9,124 nt of DNA from Pseudomonadota bacterium. GTDB lineage: Bacteria > Pseudomonadota > Gammaproteobacteria > PS1 > Pseudothioglobaceae. The DNA lies in the NCBI GenBank assembly GCA_022600395.1, contig JAHZKM010000040.1:1-9124 (forward strand), given 5' to 3'. The notes under the pieces are model-generated. The model saw only the letters and a program-made list of their open reading frames with translations. It searched no databases and was not told where the DNA came from. Made by a program: the position numbers and the translations under genes. The first letter of the stretch is position 1, and every line of letters begins with the position of its first letter. Below, in pieces: positions 1 to 6,407 of this stretch.

Positions 1-134
1 ATTAAAATAGGTACCTTCTTTTTCCAGACTTGTTGCGAGTCTAAAAAGAAATTTTTTGCAACTGGCAGGTTAAGTTCTTGCGCAAACGCAAAATTGGATA
101 AAAAGACAGTAACTAATAGATAAAATCTAAACAT
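1..134 (-). CDS. Partial secreted protein, N-terminal 44 residues
   Basis: An open frame runs from an ATG at 134 on the minus strand to the left edge of the window without a stop. It begins MFRFYLLVTVFLSNFAFA, a typical Sec signal peptide with an A-F-A signal peptidase I site, followed by QELNLPVAKNFFLDSQQVW and a lysine cluster before a hydrophobic VPIL. That last part looks like the first strand of a thioredoxin fold (LPVAKDF-type start, then K-x-PIL before the CxxC strand), but the diagnostic cysteines would lie beyond the edge. The secreted location is well supported; the thioredoxin-like identity is inference. The gene is divergent from hemC with 31 bp between the two starts. No clear ribosome binding site is visible. 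Confidence 0.7.
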   Translation of the reverse strand, partial: MFRFYLLVTVFLSNFAFAQELNLPVAKNFFLDSQQVWKKKVPIL

Positions 135-165
135 TAGCACTATTTTAATACAAACTCTTTGAAGC
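135..165. promoter_or_regulatory. Short divergent intergenic region upstream of hemC
   Basis: These 31 bases separate two divergent starts, so promoters for both must lie here or inside the opposite gene. On the minus strand TAAAAT (142-147) resembles a -10 box and would place transcription start almost at the ATG at 134. On the plus strand TTTAAT (144-149) is a 5/6 match to the -10 consensus. Neither has a convincing -35 partner, and such hexamers are common in AT-rich DNA. Just before hemC only a weak GAAG (161-164) could serve as a ribosome binding site. Confidence 0.25.
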
Positions 166-1083
166 ATGAATAAAACCCTGAAAATTGCAACTCGAAAATC
201 TCCATTGGCACTTTGGCAAGCTAAACATGTCAAAGCTAGGCTGGAGGTGCTTCATCCAGATTTAACAGTAGAGTTAGTAAAAATGACCACTAAAGGTGAT
301 CAAATTTTAAATTCACCTTTGTCTAAAATTGGCGGAAAAGGCTTATTTATTAAAGAATTGGAGGTAGGTATGATGGAGGGGGTGGCTGATATTGCCGTGC
401 ATTCTATGAAAGACGTACCTTACGAAATTCCACCTGGGTTTGAGCTTGGCGCTATTTTGGCGCGCGAAAATCCATTTGATGCATTTGTATCTAATCAATT
501 TGATAGTATTCATGACTTGCCACAGGGTGCTAAAGTTGGCACTTGTTCAATGCGGCGAATTGTACAGTTGAAAGCACAACGACCTGATTTAGAAATTCTA
601 GATTTACGTGGCAATGTGAATACGCGCCTGCAAAAATTAGATGATGGCGAATTTGATGCAATTATTTTAGCTTGCGCAGGCCTTATTCGCCTTAAGTTTG
701 AAGATCGTATTAAACAAGAAATACCAGCGATTGACTCCTTGCCTGCAGTTGGTCAAGGCGCGGTAGGGATTGAAATTCGTGAAAATGATCAAGAGGTGCT
801 GGCTTTAATTAGACCGCTGATTGATCAAGAAACCACCTATAGAGTATGTGCGGAGCGCGCTATGAATGCGCGCTTAGAGGGCGGCTGTTCAGTGCCAATT
901 GCTGGCTTTGCCACATTGGAAGGTGAGCAAATAAATCTAACAGGTTTGGTTGGTAATGTAGCTTCTGGCGTTATTTTAAAACACCAAGTATCTGGACACG
1001 TTAGCGAGGCAAAGAGTTTGGGCGTGGCTTTGGCTGATCAATTGATTACTATGGGTGCTAAAGATATTTTAAAAGTTGACTAA
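166..1083 (+). CDS. hemC: Hydroxymethylbilane synthase (porphobilinogen deaminase)
   Basis: This cytoplasmic enzyme of tetrapyrrole synthesis joins four porphobilinogen units into hydroxymethylbilane. The 305-residue protein is full length for the family (E. coli about 313). It opens with [15 protein letters not shown], the family's N-terminal signature. HSMKDVP contains the catalytic aspartate (D83). GTCSMRR supplies the paired substrate-binding arginines (R130, R131), and [11 protein letters not shown] and [12 protein letters not shown] are also conserved. C241 in LEGGCSVPI is the expected attachment site of the dipyrromethane cofactor. The ATG at 166 gives the expected N-terminus directly before the family signature. 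The stop overlaps the next start (TAATG), so the following dehydratase is probably translationally coupled. In many gammaproteobacteria hemD follows hemC; here it does not. Confidence 0.97.
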   Translation: MNKTLKIATRKSPLALWQAKHVKARLEVLHPDLTVELVKMTTKGDQILNSPLSKIGGKGLFIKELEVGMMEGVADIAVHSMKDVPYEIPPGFELGAILARENPFDAFVSNQFDSIHDLPQGAKVGTCSMRRIVQLKAQRPDLEILDLRGNVNTRLQKLDDGEFDAIILACAGLIRLKFEDRIKQEIPAIDSLPAVGQGAVGIEIRENDQEVLALIRPLIDQETTYRVCAERAMNARLEGGCSVPIAGFATLEGEQINLTGLVGNVASGVILKHQVSGHVSEAKSLGVALADQLITMGAKDILKVD

Positions 1084-1364
1084 TGATCGATCCAGATATT
1101 TTAGAACAGCTGCCAAACTGGTCAATTGTTAATCAAAAACTAACTCGAAAATTCGTTTTTAAAGATTTTGTTCAAGCTTTTGACTTTATGAAAAAGATCG
1201 CTATTATTGCTGAAAAAATGGATCATCATCCAGAATGGTCAAATAGCTATAATACCGTTAATGTTGAGTTAATTACACACACTCAAGGATGTATTACTCA
1301 GCTAGATATTGAATTAGCAACGCAAATTAATAATCATTTTAAAAAACATCTTGCAAAGGAATAA
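1083..1364 (+). CDS. phhB: Pterin-4a-carbinolamine dehydratase
   Basis: The 93-residue protein belongs to the PCD/DCoH family, which dehydrates 4a-hydroxytetrahydrobiopterin so the pterin cofactor can be recycled after aromatic amino acid hydroxylation. The family signature is clear: EKMDHHPEW (residues 44-52) carries the active-site histidines H48 and H49, and VNVELITHTQGC followed by TQLDIELA supplies H66 and D75. Length matches the usual 90-110 residues. The ATG shares one base with the hemC stop (TAATG) and has no good ribosome binding site, so it probably depends on translation of hemC. No phenylalanine hydroxylase is visible in the window. In organisms lacking that enzyme the physiological substrate of PCD homologues is uncertain, so the symbol reflects family, not proven role. 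Confidence 0.93.
   Translation: MIDPDILEQLPNWSIVNQKLTRKFVFKDFVQAFDFMKKIAIIAEKMDHHPEWSNSYNTVNVELITHTQGCITQLDIELATQINNHFKKHLAKE
1355..1360 (+). promoter_or_regulatory. Ribosome binding site for the 1367 gene
   Basis: AAAGGA sits six bases before the ATG at 1367 and lies in the last codons of the dehydratase gene. It is the clearest Shine-Dalgarno site in the hemC cluster and fixes the start of the membrane protein gene. Confidence 0.6.
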
Positions 1365-1366
1365 AC

Positions 1367-2044
1367 ATGTTGAAATTTATGGAAAAAAGTTTTTTTAGTC
1401 TTGTTCAAAAGTTAGGGCTAATATTTGCACTGATTTCATTTACTATGGTTGTTTTTTTAGGATGGTTCGGCTATGAAAAAATTAGTAGCCAAGCCACAGA
1501 CGACATTAACACACCTATAATTAGTCTAGCCAAATATCAAAATCCAATTAGCTTACAAGTTGATAATGTCGAGTCTCAGCAGTCTATTGGCAATACTAAG
1601 AAAAATACACAAATATTGTTTGATCAAGAGTTCGATGCTTATATTGAACAAATTATGACTAATTTACAAATGCTGCCTCATCAAACTGTTGAGTCAAGTG
1701 ATGCTCAGTTTCAAACCAAGGTAATGATTAAAATTAAGTCTAATGTGTATGTGCCAGCACTTAAGTTGAGTTATGTAAAATCCTTATCTAAACTCACTAG
1801 GCAGTTGGTTAATGTCGGTGGGAATCAGGTTAATATTGATGAGTTTTTACATTGGTATGATCAAGAGTTTGCCCGTCAAGTAGAGCTGCAAACGCAGCAA
1901 AATCTAATCAAAATGGGGACAGCTAAATCTGACCAAATGACAGGATTTATTTCTTTGGCTATGATGGGCGCTGCACTTGGATTTTTTATTATGTTTGTTA
2001 TGATGTTGGCTATGTTACGTATTGAAAAAAACACACGCACCTAA
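1367..2044 (+). CDS. Two-helix membrane protein of unknown function
   Basis: I do not recognise this 225-residue protein. It has an N-terminal hydrophobic segment at about 17-35 and a second, methionine- and phenylalanine-rich one at about 194-217, followed by a short basic tail (RIEKNTRT). The roughly 155 residues between are polar, with no cysteine and no obvious enzyme motif. Basic residues before helix 1 (MLKFMEK) and after helix 2 favour both termini in the cytoplasm and the middle domain in the periplasm. It starts two bases after the dehydratase stop with a good AAAGGA site, so it is a real gene in the hemC operon. It does not resemble HemX or HemY, although a membrane protein next to hem genes invites that comparison. 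Its last codons overlap a possible TTG start of the next gene. Confidence 0.85.
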   Translation: MLKFMEKSFFSLVQKLGLIFALISFTMVVFLGWFGYEKISSQATDDINTPIISLAKYQNPISLQVDNVESQQSIGNTKKNTQILFDQEFDAYIEQIMTNLQMLPHQTVESSDAQFQTKVMIKIKSNVYVPALKLSYVKSLSKLTRQLVNVGGNQVNIDEFLHWYDQEFARQVELQTQQNLIKMGTAKSDQMTGFISLAMMGAALGFFIMFVMMLAMLRIEKNTRT

Positions 2045-2045
2045 G

Positions 2046-3035
2046 TTGCAAGCAATTGGCTATAACGGTTTTAAGTTTATTGAGCTTGAAAAAGTCTTAA
2101 GCAGTCCTACAGGTCAAGATTTATTGGTTGAAATAAAAGCTATTTCCATTAATCCAATTGATGCCAAGGTTAAGCAAACCATTGCTAAAGATAGTGAGCT
2201 AAAAATTCTAGGTTATGATGCGTCTGGCGTTGTGAGTTCAGTAGGAGATAGGGTATCGTTGTTTAAAGTGGGCGATGAAGTTTTTTATGCAGGCGATGTG
2301 ACGAGAGATGGCTCCAATGCAACACACCAACTTGTTGATGAACGTCTGGTAGGACGCAAGCCAAAATCACTCAATTTTGCAGAATCTGCAGCATTACCTC
2401 TCACTAGTATAACCGCTTGGGAGTCTTTATTTGACCGCTTAAAAATCACGTCAACAGATAAAGATAAAACCTTGCTACTAATTGGTGCGGCAGGCGGCGT
2501 TGGCTCAATGGCAATTCAATTTGCCAAGCAGGTTGTTGGCATGAAGGTTGTGGCTAGCGCCTCACGAGCTGATTCAAAAGCATGGTGCTACAAGATGGGT
2601 GCTGATGTAGTGGTTGAGCATCAAAATCTAGCGCAACAGTTTAAAGATAACCATTTAGATGCGCCAAAATACATTATTTGTATGGGGGTTCCCGATGAGT
2701 ATTTTGATCAAATGATTGAAGTAATTAGCCCTCAGGGTAGTATTTGCTTATTGGCAAATATGAAAAATCCTTATGATCTTAATCTACTTAAAGCTAAAAG
2801 TATTTCGCTAGTTTGGGAGATGATGTTTACTCGCTCTATGTATCAAACGAGTGATATGAATGAACAGCAAAATTTGCTTAATAAAGTCGCTAATTTAGTT
2901 GATGAGAAAAAAGTCATTACTACTATGTCACATTGCCTAAGCCCTTTTAATATTGACAATATTAAAAGGGCTCATCAAATGATCGAAGCAGGAAATATGA
3001 TTGGAAAATTAGTAATCGCCAATTCAACTAGCTAA
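2046..3035 (+). CDS. Zinc-free MDR quinone oxidoreductase-type dehydrogenase
   Basis: This is a medium-chain dehydrogenase/reductase of the quinone-oxidoreductase branch (annotated in many genomes as zinc-binding alcohol dehydrogenase family protein). It probably reduces a quinone or enone with NADPH in the cytoplasm; the substrate cannot be told. Visible features are the GroES-like N-terminal domain with ISINPIDAKVK and LGYDASGVVSSVG, then the Rossmann domain with the nucleotide loop GAAGGVG and AIQFAKQ. The catalytic and structural zinc ligands of true alcohol dehydrogenases are absent. Homologues begin M-K-A-I-G-Y, which aligns with LQAIGY, favouring the TTG at 2046 (329 residues), one base after the upstream stop. 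A TTG at 2022 would add eight residues and overlap the upstream gene by 23 bases. Neither start has a clear ribosome binding site. Confidence 0.9.
   Translation: MQAIGYNGFKFIELEKVLSSPTGQDLLVEIKAISINPIDAKVKQTIAKDSELKILGYDASGVVSSVGDRVSLFKVGDEVFYAGDVTRDGSNATHQLVDERLVGRKPKSLNFAESAALPLTSITAWESLFDRLKITSTDKDKTLLLIGAAGGVGSMAIQFAKQVVGMKVVASASRADSKAWCYKMGADVVVEHQNLAQQFKDNHLDAPKYIICMGVPDEYFDQMIEVISPQGSICLLANMKNPYDLNLLKAKSISLVWEMMFTRSMYQTSDMNEQQNLLNKVANLVDEKKVITTMSHCLSPFNIDNIKRAHQMIEAGNMIGKLVIANSTS
2940..2972. repeat. Perfect 15-bp inverted repeat inside the MDR gene
   Basis: AGCCCTTTTAATATT (2940-2954) and its exact reverse complement AATATTAAAAGGGCT (2958-2972) flank a three-base GAC spacer. In RNA this would be a strong hairpin with a GC-richer base and a tight loop. 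It lies about 20 codons before the stop of the MDR gene, in codons for S-P-F-N-I-D-N-I-K-R-A. It is not followed by a run of T, so it is not a standard terminator. Confidence 0.9.
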
Positions 3036-3063
3036 AGCGTTTTTTATAAAAATACGACTCGCT
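3036..3063. terminator. Possible weak bidirectional terminator between convergent genes
   Basis: Right after the MDR stop the sequence contains AGCG (3036-3039) and CGCT (3060-3063) around an AT-rich inner stem, TTTTTATAAAAA (3041-3052), which is self-complementary and can be extended by CGT/ACG with one bulged base. On the plus strand a run of seven T follows at 3074-3080, about ten bases away; on the minus strand the T-rich part is within the hairpin. Its position between two convergent genes is where a terminator is expected, but the stem is imperfect and low in GC. Confidence 0.3.
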
Positions 3064-3134
3064 CAATCCATAATTTTTTTAATAAATATATAACAAGCGA
3101 TTAATGTGTGTGTATTTTTGATGGAGATTATTAC

Positions 3135-3614
3135 TTATTCAATAACCACCAATATTTTTGGATTATTGATATTAGTAGTATTTCTTAAATTAGGGGTTTG
3201 TTTAACTATGCCAGAAACCGTTGATTTGATTAGATATTTTTCTAACTCAAGCGTTTGAATTTTAATTAATACCTTGTGCGCATCAAGTTCTCGTTTTGCA
3301 GCATCACGTGACATTTTTGCAATATCTAAATCTCGATGAGAGGCCACCATGCGGTCATATAGTTCTTGAGTTTGTTCATAGTTAAGCTGGGCATCATCAA
3401 AATTTTGCTGTTTAATATGGCCGATCGTTTCTAGATGCTGTAGGGTTAATTGAGCCTGACTATCATCTAATTTAACTAATATATCCCCAGGATTAACTGG
3501 TTTTCCAGGCGTGATTATTTCAATGATAGATGCAGATACTTGTGGATAAATATCCAACGCTATAGCAGGGTTAAAAAAAAGCACGCTAAACGCTAACAAG
3601 GGATTAAATTTCAT
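3135..3614 (-). CDS. Minimal HlyD-type periplasmic adaptor (membrane fusion protein)
   Basis: The 159-residue protein resembles the central part of a tripartite efflux adaptor. A signal peptide (residues 1-19, ending N-P-A-I-A) is followed by the first half of a lipoyl domain (about 22-52, with PGKPVNPGDILVKLD). A helical, coiled-coil-like hairpin rich in E, Q and K spans about 53-127. The second lipoyl half (about 128-159, IKSTVSGIVKQT to ILVVIE) ends exactly at the domain boundary. Usual adaptors are 300-450 residues and continue into a beta-barrel and a membrane-proximal domain; both are absent. The ATG at 3614 is chosen because GGAG lies six bases upstream; a TTG at 3626 would add MEKI-like residues. 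It overlaps the TolC-family gene by 11 bases. It is either a functional mini-adaptor or a gene truncated cleanly after the lipoyl domain. Confidence 0.85.
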   Translation of the reverse strand: MKFNPLLAFSVLFFNPAIALDIYPQVSASIIEIITPGKPVNPGDILVKLDDSQAQLTLQHLETIGHIKQQNFDDAQLNYEQTQELYDRMVASHRDLDIAKMSRDAAKRELDAHKVLIKIQTLELEKYLIKSTVSGIVKQTPNLRNTTNINNPKILVVIE

Positions 3615-4851
3615 AATCTTCTCCAATCAAATGATGTAGTTTTTTAAGGGTAATCATATAGTTAAATTCATTTTCAGCTAACTTTCTTTCGCTGTCCGTA
3701 TAGTTAGTCATGGCATCGCCAATATCACTTTTTATTTCCATTTCATAGTTGGCGCGTGCTTTTTCTAAATGCAAATCACGATAATCTAATTCGATTACTA
3801 GTGCTTTGTGAATTTGCCTTAATGCGCCAAGCTCTAAGTAGTATTCTAGCGCTTGACCAAGGAGCTGTTGTTGAAGTGTATCAATATCTAGCTGTTTCTT
3901 TTTAGATTGGATTAGCAATTGAGATATTTTGCTATCTTTATTGGCGTCAGTTCCAAATGGCATGGAGAGCTGAAGTCCAGCACGCCATTGCCCGTTTTTT
4001 TCACGAAGATAGCCCTGCTCTCCAAGTCGAGCGCTGGAATTGATCACGATCCCTAGATTGCTCTTTTGTTGCGATATTTCGCGCTTAATCGCTTGCAAAG
4101 ATTGTTCAAGCTGTTTGAGTTTTAAGTTATTTTTGAGTTTTTCTTGATAAAAAGAAAATTCAGCCAAGTCTTTTTTAAAGACAGCACTATAATTCGGTTT
4201 AACCACTTCATCGGGGCGATCTTCATAGCGAATATTGAGTAGTTGCGCTAATTTCGCACGTGTTTGAATTTGTTTAGATTCTGCCTTAATACGTTGAATT
4301 TGGCTAATTTGTGTATCGACTTGTTTCTCTAATAAAGCCACTTCTGAAGCAGATTGAATCTCGTAATCATCACGAATTCGACCTTCACGAATAGCCGATA
4401 AAGCCAACCGCTGCAATGCTGTCTCATAAGATAAATCAGCCAACACAATATCAAAAAAACTACGCGCAAGCTGAATAGATTTATTTTGTTGTAATTGCTG
4501 CAAGGATAAGCTTGCATCATCAATTGAACTTATTTGGGCGCTTTTTCCAATTTCAATTGACTGGTCATACAGTGTTTTTTCGAGATAAATAAAAGCATGG
4601 GAATTATTAATTGCGCGGTCGAAGTCGCTCCTTTTGGCAAGCTGTAAATCAACTCTTGCTGTTGTATCGTATTGATTTTTCCAGTCAGTTAGCTGCTGTT
4701 TTTTTGAATCTATGTCCAGTAGCTGTTGTTTTTCAGCAAAGTTGTTCTCATTGGCTAGCTTTAATACATGTTCAAGCGTGAGAGGATTGGGTAGAGGTTG
4801 AGCGAAAGAAACTCCAGAGAAAATTAATAATAAACAACTGAAAAATTTCAT
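3604..4851 (-). CDS. TolC-family outer membrane efflux protein
   Basis: The 415-residue protein is an outer membrane factor: TolC-type trimers form an outer membrane barrel with a long periplasmic alpha-helical tunnel used by tripartite pumps. It has a signal peptide (MKFFSCLLLIFSGVSFAQ) and then LTLEHVLKLANENN, the usual start of the first OEP repeat. Long Q/K/E/L-rich helices follow, with a beta-strand stretch around INSSARLG and WRAGLQLSMPFG. The second-repeat signature near the end is Y-E-M-E-I-K-S-D-I-G-D-A-M-T-N-Y, then L-A-E-N-E-F-N-Y, where OEP proteins typically read Y..G.is..dvl.a. Length is normal. Its ATG overlaps the thioredoxin stop (ATGA) with no ribosome binding site, implying translational coupling, and its end overlaps the adaptor start. 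The substrate is unknown. Confidence 0.92.
   Translation of the reverse strand: MKFFSCLLLIFSGVSFAQPLPNPLTLEHVLKLANENNFAEKQQLLDIDSKKQQLTDWKNQYDTTARVDLQLAKRSDFDRAINNSHAFIYLEKTLYDQSIEIGKSAQISSIDDASLSLQQLQQNKSIQLARSFFDIVLADLSYETALQRLALSAIREGRIRDDYEIQSASEVALLEKQVDTQISQIQRIKAESKQIQTRAKLAQLLNIRYEDRPDEVVKPNYSAVFKKDLAEFSFYQEKLKNNLKLKQLEQSLQAIKREISQQKSNLGIVINSSARLGEQGYLREKNGQWRAGLQLSMPFGTDANKDSKISQLLIQSKKKQLDIDTLQQQLLGQALEYYLELGALRQIHKALVIELDYRDLHLEKARANYEMEIKSDIGDAMTNYTDSERKLAENEFNYMITLKKLHHLIGEDYEI
3621..3624 (-). promoter_or_regulatory. Ribosome binding site deciding the adaptor start
   Basis: On the minus strand GGAG lies six bases before the ATG at 3614, within the last codons of the TolC-family gene. 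It supports the ATG over the in-frame TTG at 3626, which overlaps the site itself. Confidence 0.65.
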
Positions 4852-5345
4852 TGATTTTTGCGCTTATAGCGAACAAATTTTTCTTCTAAATATGCTTTTT
4901 CTACCATATATTTAGCTAGTAACAGAAAGTCATCTTGGTTGGCAAAGCCTGTGCGCCTAACGACTCGATTGCCATCAAGATCAAAAAATGCCAATACAGG
5001 CGTGGCGCCAATTCGATTGTGTCTTTTAGCAAAGATTCTCTCAACTGTATCATTCCCTTCAAAATCAACCAGTTCAAGATCTGACTCAGTGTTTATCTTG
5101 TAATTGAGAAAATGTTTAGTGAAGTATTCAATGACTTTAGGCTGATTAAGGACTTGACGTTCCATTTTTTGACAAAAAGGACAGTCATCCATAAAGAAAA
5201 AAACAAATACCCCATCTTTATTAGCATCTTTTGCATCGCTTAGATTTTCCGAATAATCGTTAAAATGTTGGCCAAACATTGCGCTGTTTGATAATGCAGG
5301 TAATGCGCTCAATAAACCTAAAATTAGCAGTATTTTTTTAAACAT
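4848..5345 (-). CDS. Periplasmic thioredoxin-like protein (SoxW-like)
   Basis: The 165-residue secreted thioredoxin-fold protein has a signal peptide (about 1-21, ending A-L-S-N-S-A). The first strand V-F-V-F-F-F leads to the redox motif CPFC (C55, C58) in DDCPFCQKM, and the cis-proline strand is GATPVLAFF (P116). DLDGNRVVRRTGF is the final hairpin typical of SoxW/DsbD-gamma-like thioredoxins. It should reduce or exchange disulfides in the periplasm. SoxW-type proteins are linked to sulfur oxidation, but no sox genes occur in the window, so the partner is unknown. It heads a coupled operon with the TolC-family protein and mini-adaptor, which is an unusual partnership. The ATG at 5345 has GAGG seven bases upstream. 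Confidence 0.9.
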   Translation of the reverse strand: MFKKILLILGLLSALPALSNSAMFGQHFNDYSENLSDAKDANKDGVFVFFFMDDCPFCQKMERQVLNQPKVIEYFTKHFLNYKINTESDLELVDFEGNDTVERIFAKRHNRIGATPVLAFFDLDGNRVVRRTGFANQDDFLLLAKYMVEKAYLEEKFVRYKRKNQ

Positions 5346-5352
5346 TAAAAAG

Positions 5353-5356
5353 CCTC
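5353..5356 (-). promoter_or_regulatory. Ribosome binding site of the thioredoxin gene
   Basis: On the minus strand GAGG, seven bases before the ATG at 5345, is a good Shine-Dalgarno match. It is the strong entry site of the three-gene operon whose second gene lacks its own. Confidence 0.6.
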
Positions 5357-5374
5357 AAAAAAAATATTATCCGT

Positions 5375-5404
5375 ATTATAAATAATGATAAATTATCTTA
5401 TCAG
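5375..5404 (-). promoter_or_regulatory. Candidate sigma-70 promoter for the thioredoxin-TolC-adaptor operon
   Basis: On the minus strand an exact TATAAT (plus positions 5375-5380) is preceded, 18 bases away, by CTGATA (5399-5404), a 4/6 match to TTGACA. Transcription would start near 5368, about 20 bases before the thioredoxin ATG, leaving room for the GAGG site. The surrounding DNA is very AT-rich, so chance matches are possible. The -35 overlaps a small inverted repeat (TTATCT at 5393-5398, AGATAA at 5403-5408) that could be an operator or simply part of the ftsY 3' end. Confidence 0.45.
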
Positions 5405-5408
5405 ATAA
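5393..5408. repeat. Six-bp inverted repeat at the operon promoter
   Basis: TTATCT and AGATAA flank a four-base TATC spacer. The repeat overlaps the candidate -35 element, so it could bind a regulator; it is short and AT-rich enough to be chance. Confidence 0.35.
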
Positions 5409-5413
5409 ATTTT

Positions 5414-5432
5414 AAAAATAATAATTATTTTT
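5414..5432. repeat. AT-only inverted repeat downstream of ftsY
   Basis: AAAAATAAT (5414-5422) and ATTATTTTT (5424-5432) are exact reverse complements around one central base, 15 bases beyond the ftsY stop. On the minus strand it ends in a run of T, the layout of a weak intrinsic terminator, but there is no GC in the stem. It may help end ftsY transcription or be ordinary AT-rich spacer. Confidence 0.35.
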
Positions 5433-5446
5433 ATCAAATAACTCTG

Positions 5447-6391
5447 TTACTCAAATAATGCAGCAACAAAATCTTTGGCAATAAACGGTTTAAGGTCGTC
5501 AATTGCTTCGCCTACACCGATAAATCGAATAGGGAGTTTAAGTTCGTCAGAAACTGCAAAGACCACACCACCTTTGGCGGTGCCGTCAAGCTTAGTAATA
5601 CTAATGCCGCTAAGATCAACAGCCTTATTAAATTCGATGGCTTGATTAACTGCATTTTGCCCTGAGCCACCATCTATAACCAGCATGGTTTCATGAGGTG
5701 CGTTGATGTTGTGCTTTTGAAGTACGCGCTTAATTTTTTCTAGTTCTTGCATAAGATTACCTTGAGTGTGAAGGCGACCTGCAGTATCGGCAATTAGAAT
5801 ATTGATATTTTTGGCTCTTGCTGATTCATATGCGTCGTAAATTACCGAGGCCGCGTCTGAACCGGTCGCTTGAGCAACGACGGGTATTTTATTGCGCTCA
5901 CCCCAAACTTTTAGCTGTTCAACAGCAGCGGCGCGAAAAGTGTCACCCGCTGCAAGCATGACAGATTTTCCTTGATTTTGAAAAGATTTTGCCAGCTTGC
6001 CAATGGTAGTGGTTTTGCCTGCACCATTGATACCCACAACTAAAATAACAAAGGTTTCATTAAGTTCAGTATTAAGTTGACTGTCTTTAACCAGAAGATC
6101 GGTTAATGTCTCTTTTAGAAAAGTATAGACACTATCAGAATCTTTTAAGATTTTTCGTGAAGCATTTTTTCGCACAGATTCAAGCACTTTATCCGTGGTT
6201 TTAATGCCAATATCTGCTGTGATTAGGAGAGTTTCTAGCTCATCTAGCAAATCTTCATTAATGACTTTTTTGCCTAATAGTAAACTCGATAAACCCGAGC
6301 CTAGTTTCTCTCTAGATTTAAATAAGCGTTCTTTGAGTGAAGTGGATTTTTTAGATAAATCGGATTTATCTTTTTTTAAAAAATTAAACAA
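5447..6391 (-). CDS. ftsY: Signal recognition particle receptor FtsY
   Basis: FtsY is the SRP receptor GTPase: it pairs with Ffh at the inner membrane and delivers ribosomes making membrane proteins to SecYEG. The 314-residue protein has the N domain helices (about 15-110, including LLDELETLLITADIG) and the G domain: GINGAGKTTT (120-129), DTFRAAA (150-156), DTAGR (202-206), TKLDGTAKGG (266-275), then FIGVGEAIDDLKPF near the end. The long acidic A domain of E. coli FtsY (497 residues) is missing; only a short lysine-rich N-terminus remains, as in many small-genome bacteria. The start is TTG at 6391, with GAGAAG just upstream (6394-6399); MFNFLKK is the expected FtsY opening. The gene is divergent from the M16 pair, a neighbourhood also known in Pseudomonas. 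Confidence 0.97.
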   Translation of the reverse strand: MFNFLKKDKSDLSKKSTSLKERLFKSREKLGSGLSSLLLGKKVINEDLLDELETLLITADIGIKTTDKVLESVRKNASRKILKDSDSVYTFLKETLTDLLVKDSQLNTELNETFVILVVGINGAGKTTTIGKLAKSFQNQGKSVMLAAGDTFRAAAVEQLKVWGERNKIPVVAQATGSDAASVIYDAYESARAKNINILIADTAGRLHTQGNLMQELEKIKRVLQKHNINAPHETMLVIDGGSGQNAVNQAIEFNKAVDLSGISITKLDGTAKGGVVFAVSDELKLPIRFIGVGEAIDDLKPFIAKDFVAALFE

Positions 6392-6401
6392 AGCTTCTCG
6401 C

Positions 6402-6407
6402 TATAAT
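6402..6407 (+). promoter_or_regulatory. Candidate -10 box for the M16 operon
   Basis: An exact TATAAT lies in the 25-bp gap between ftsY and the M16 pair, nine bases before the ATG at 6417. Transcription starting about seven bases downstream would give a leader of about three bases. No convincing -35 is seen at the usual spacing (the region is A-rich), and there is no Shine-Dalgarno site before the ATG, which fits a nearly leaderless message. Another promoter inside ftsY remains possible. Confidence 0.4.

Noticed and set aside
101..106. HemC change NPFDAF in place of the E. coli NPRDAF-type motif (gene residues 102-107)
   Set aside because: This position varies in the family (human has histidine), and all catalytic residues are intact, so it is not a defect. 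The coordinates given are residue numbers.
2022..2044. Overlap with an A7 run between the membrane protein and MDR genes, suggesting frameshifting or a fused gene
   Set aside because: Joining the frames needs a +1 shift, not the -1 usual at A-runs. Both proteins look complete, and the MDR homologues start right after the overlap.
4329..4523. Minus-strand 64-residue open frame within the TolC-family gene
   Set aside because: It lies wholly inside a well-supported gene on the same strand in another frame and has no recognisable features.
4861..4871. Short inverted repeat CGCT-TAT-AGCG at the end of the thioredoxin gene
   Set aside because: Arms of four bases inside coding sequence are expected by chance.
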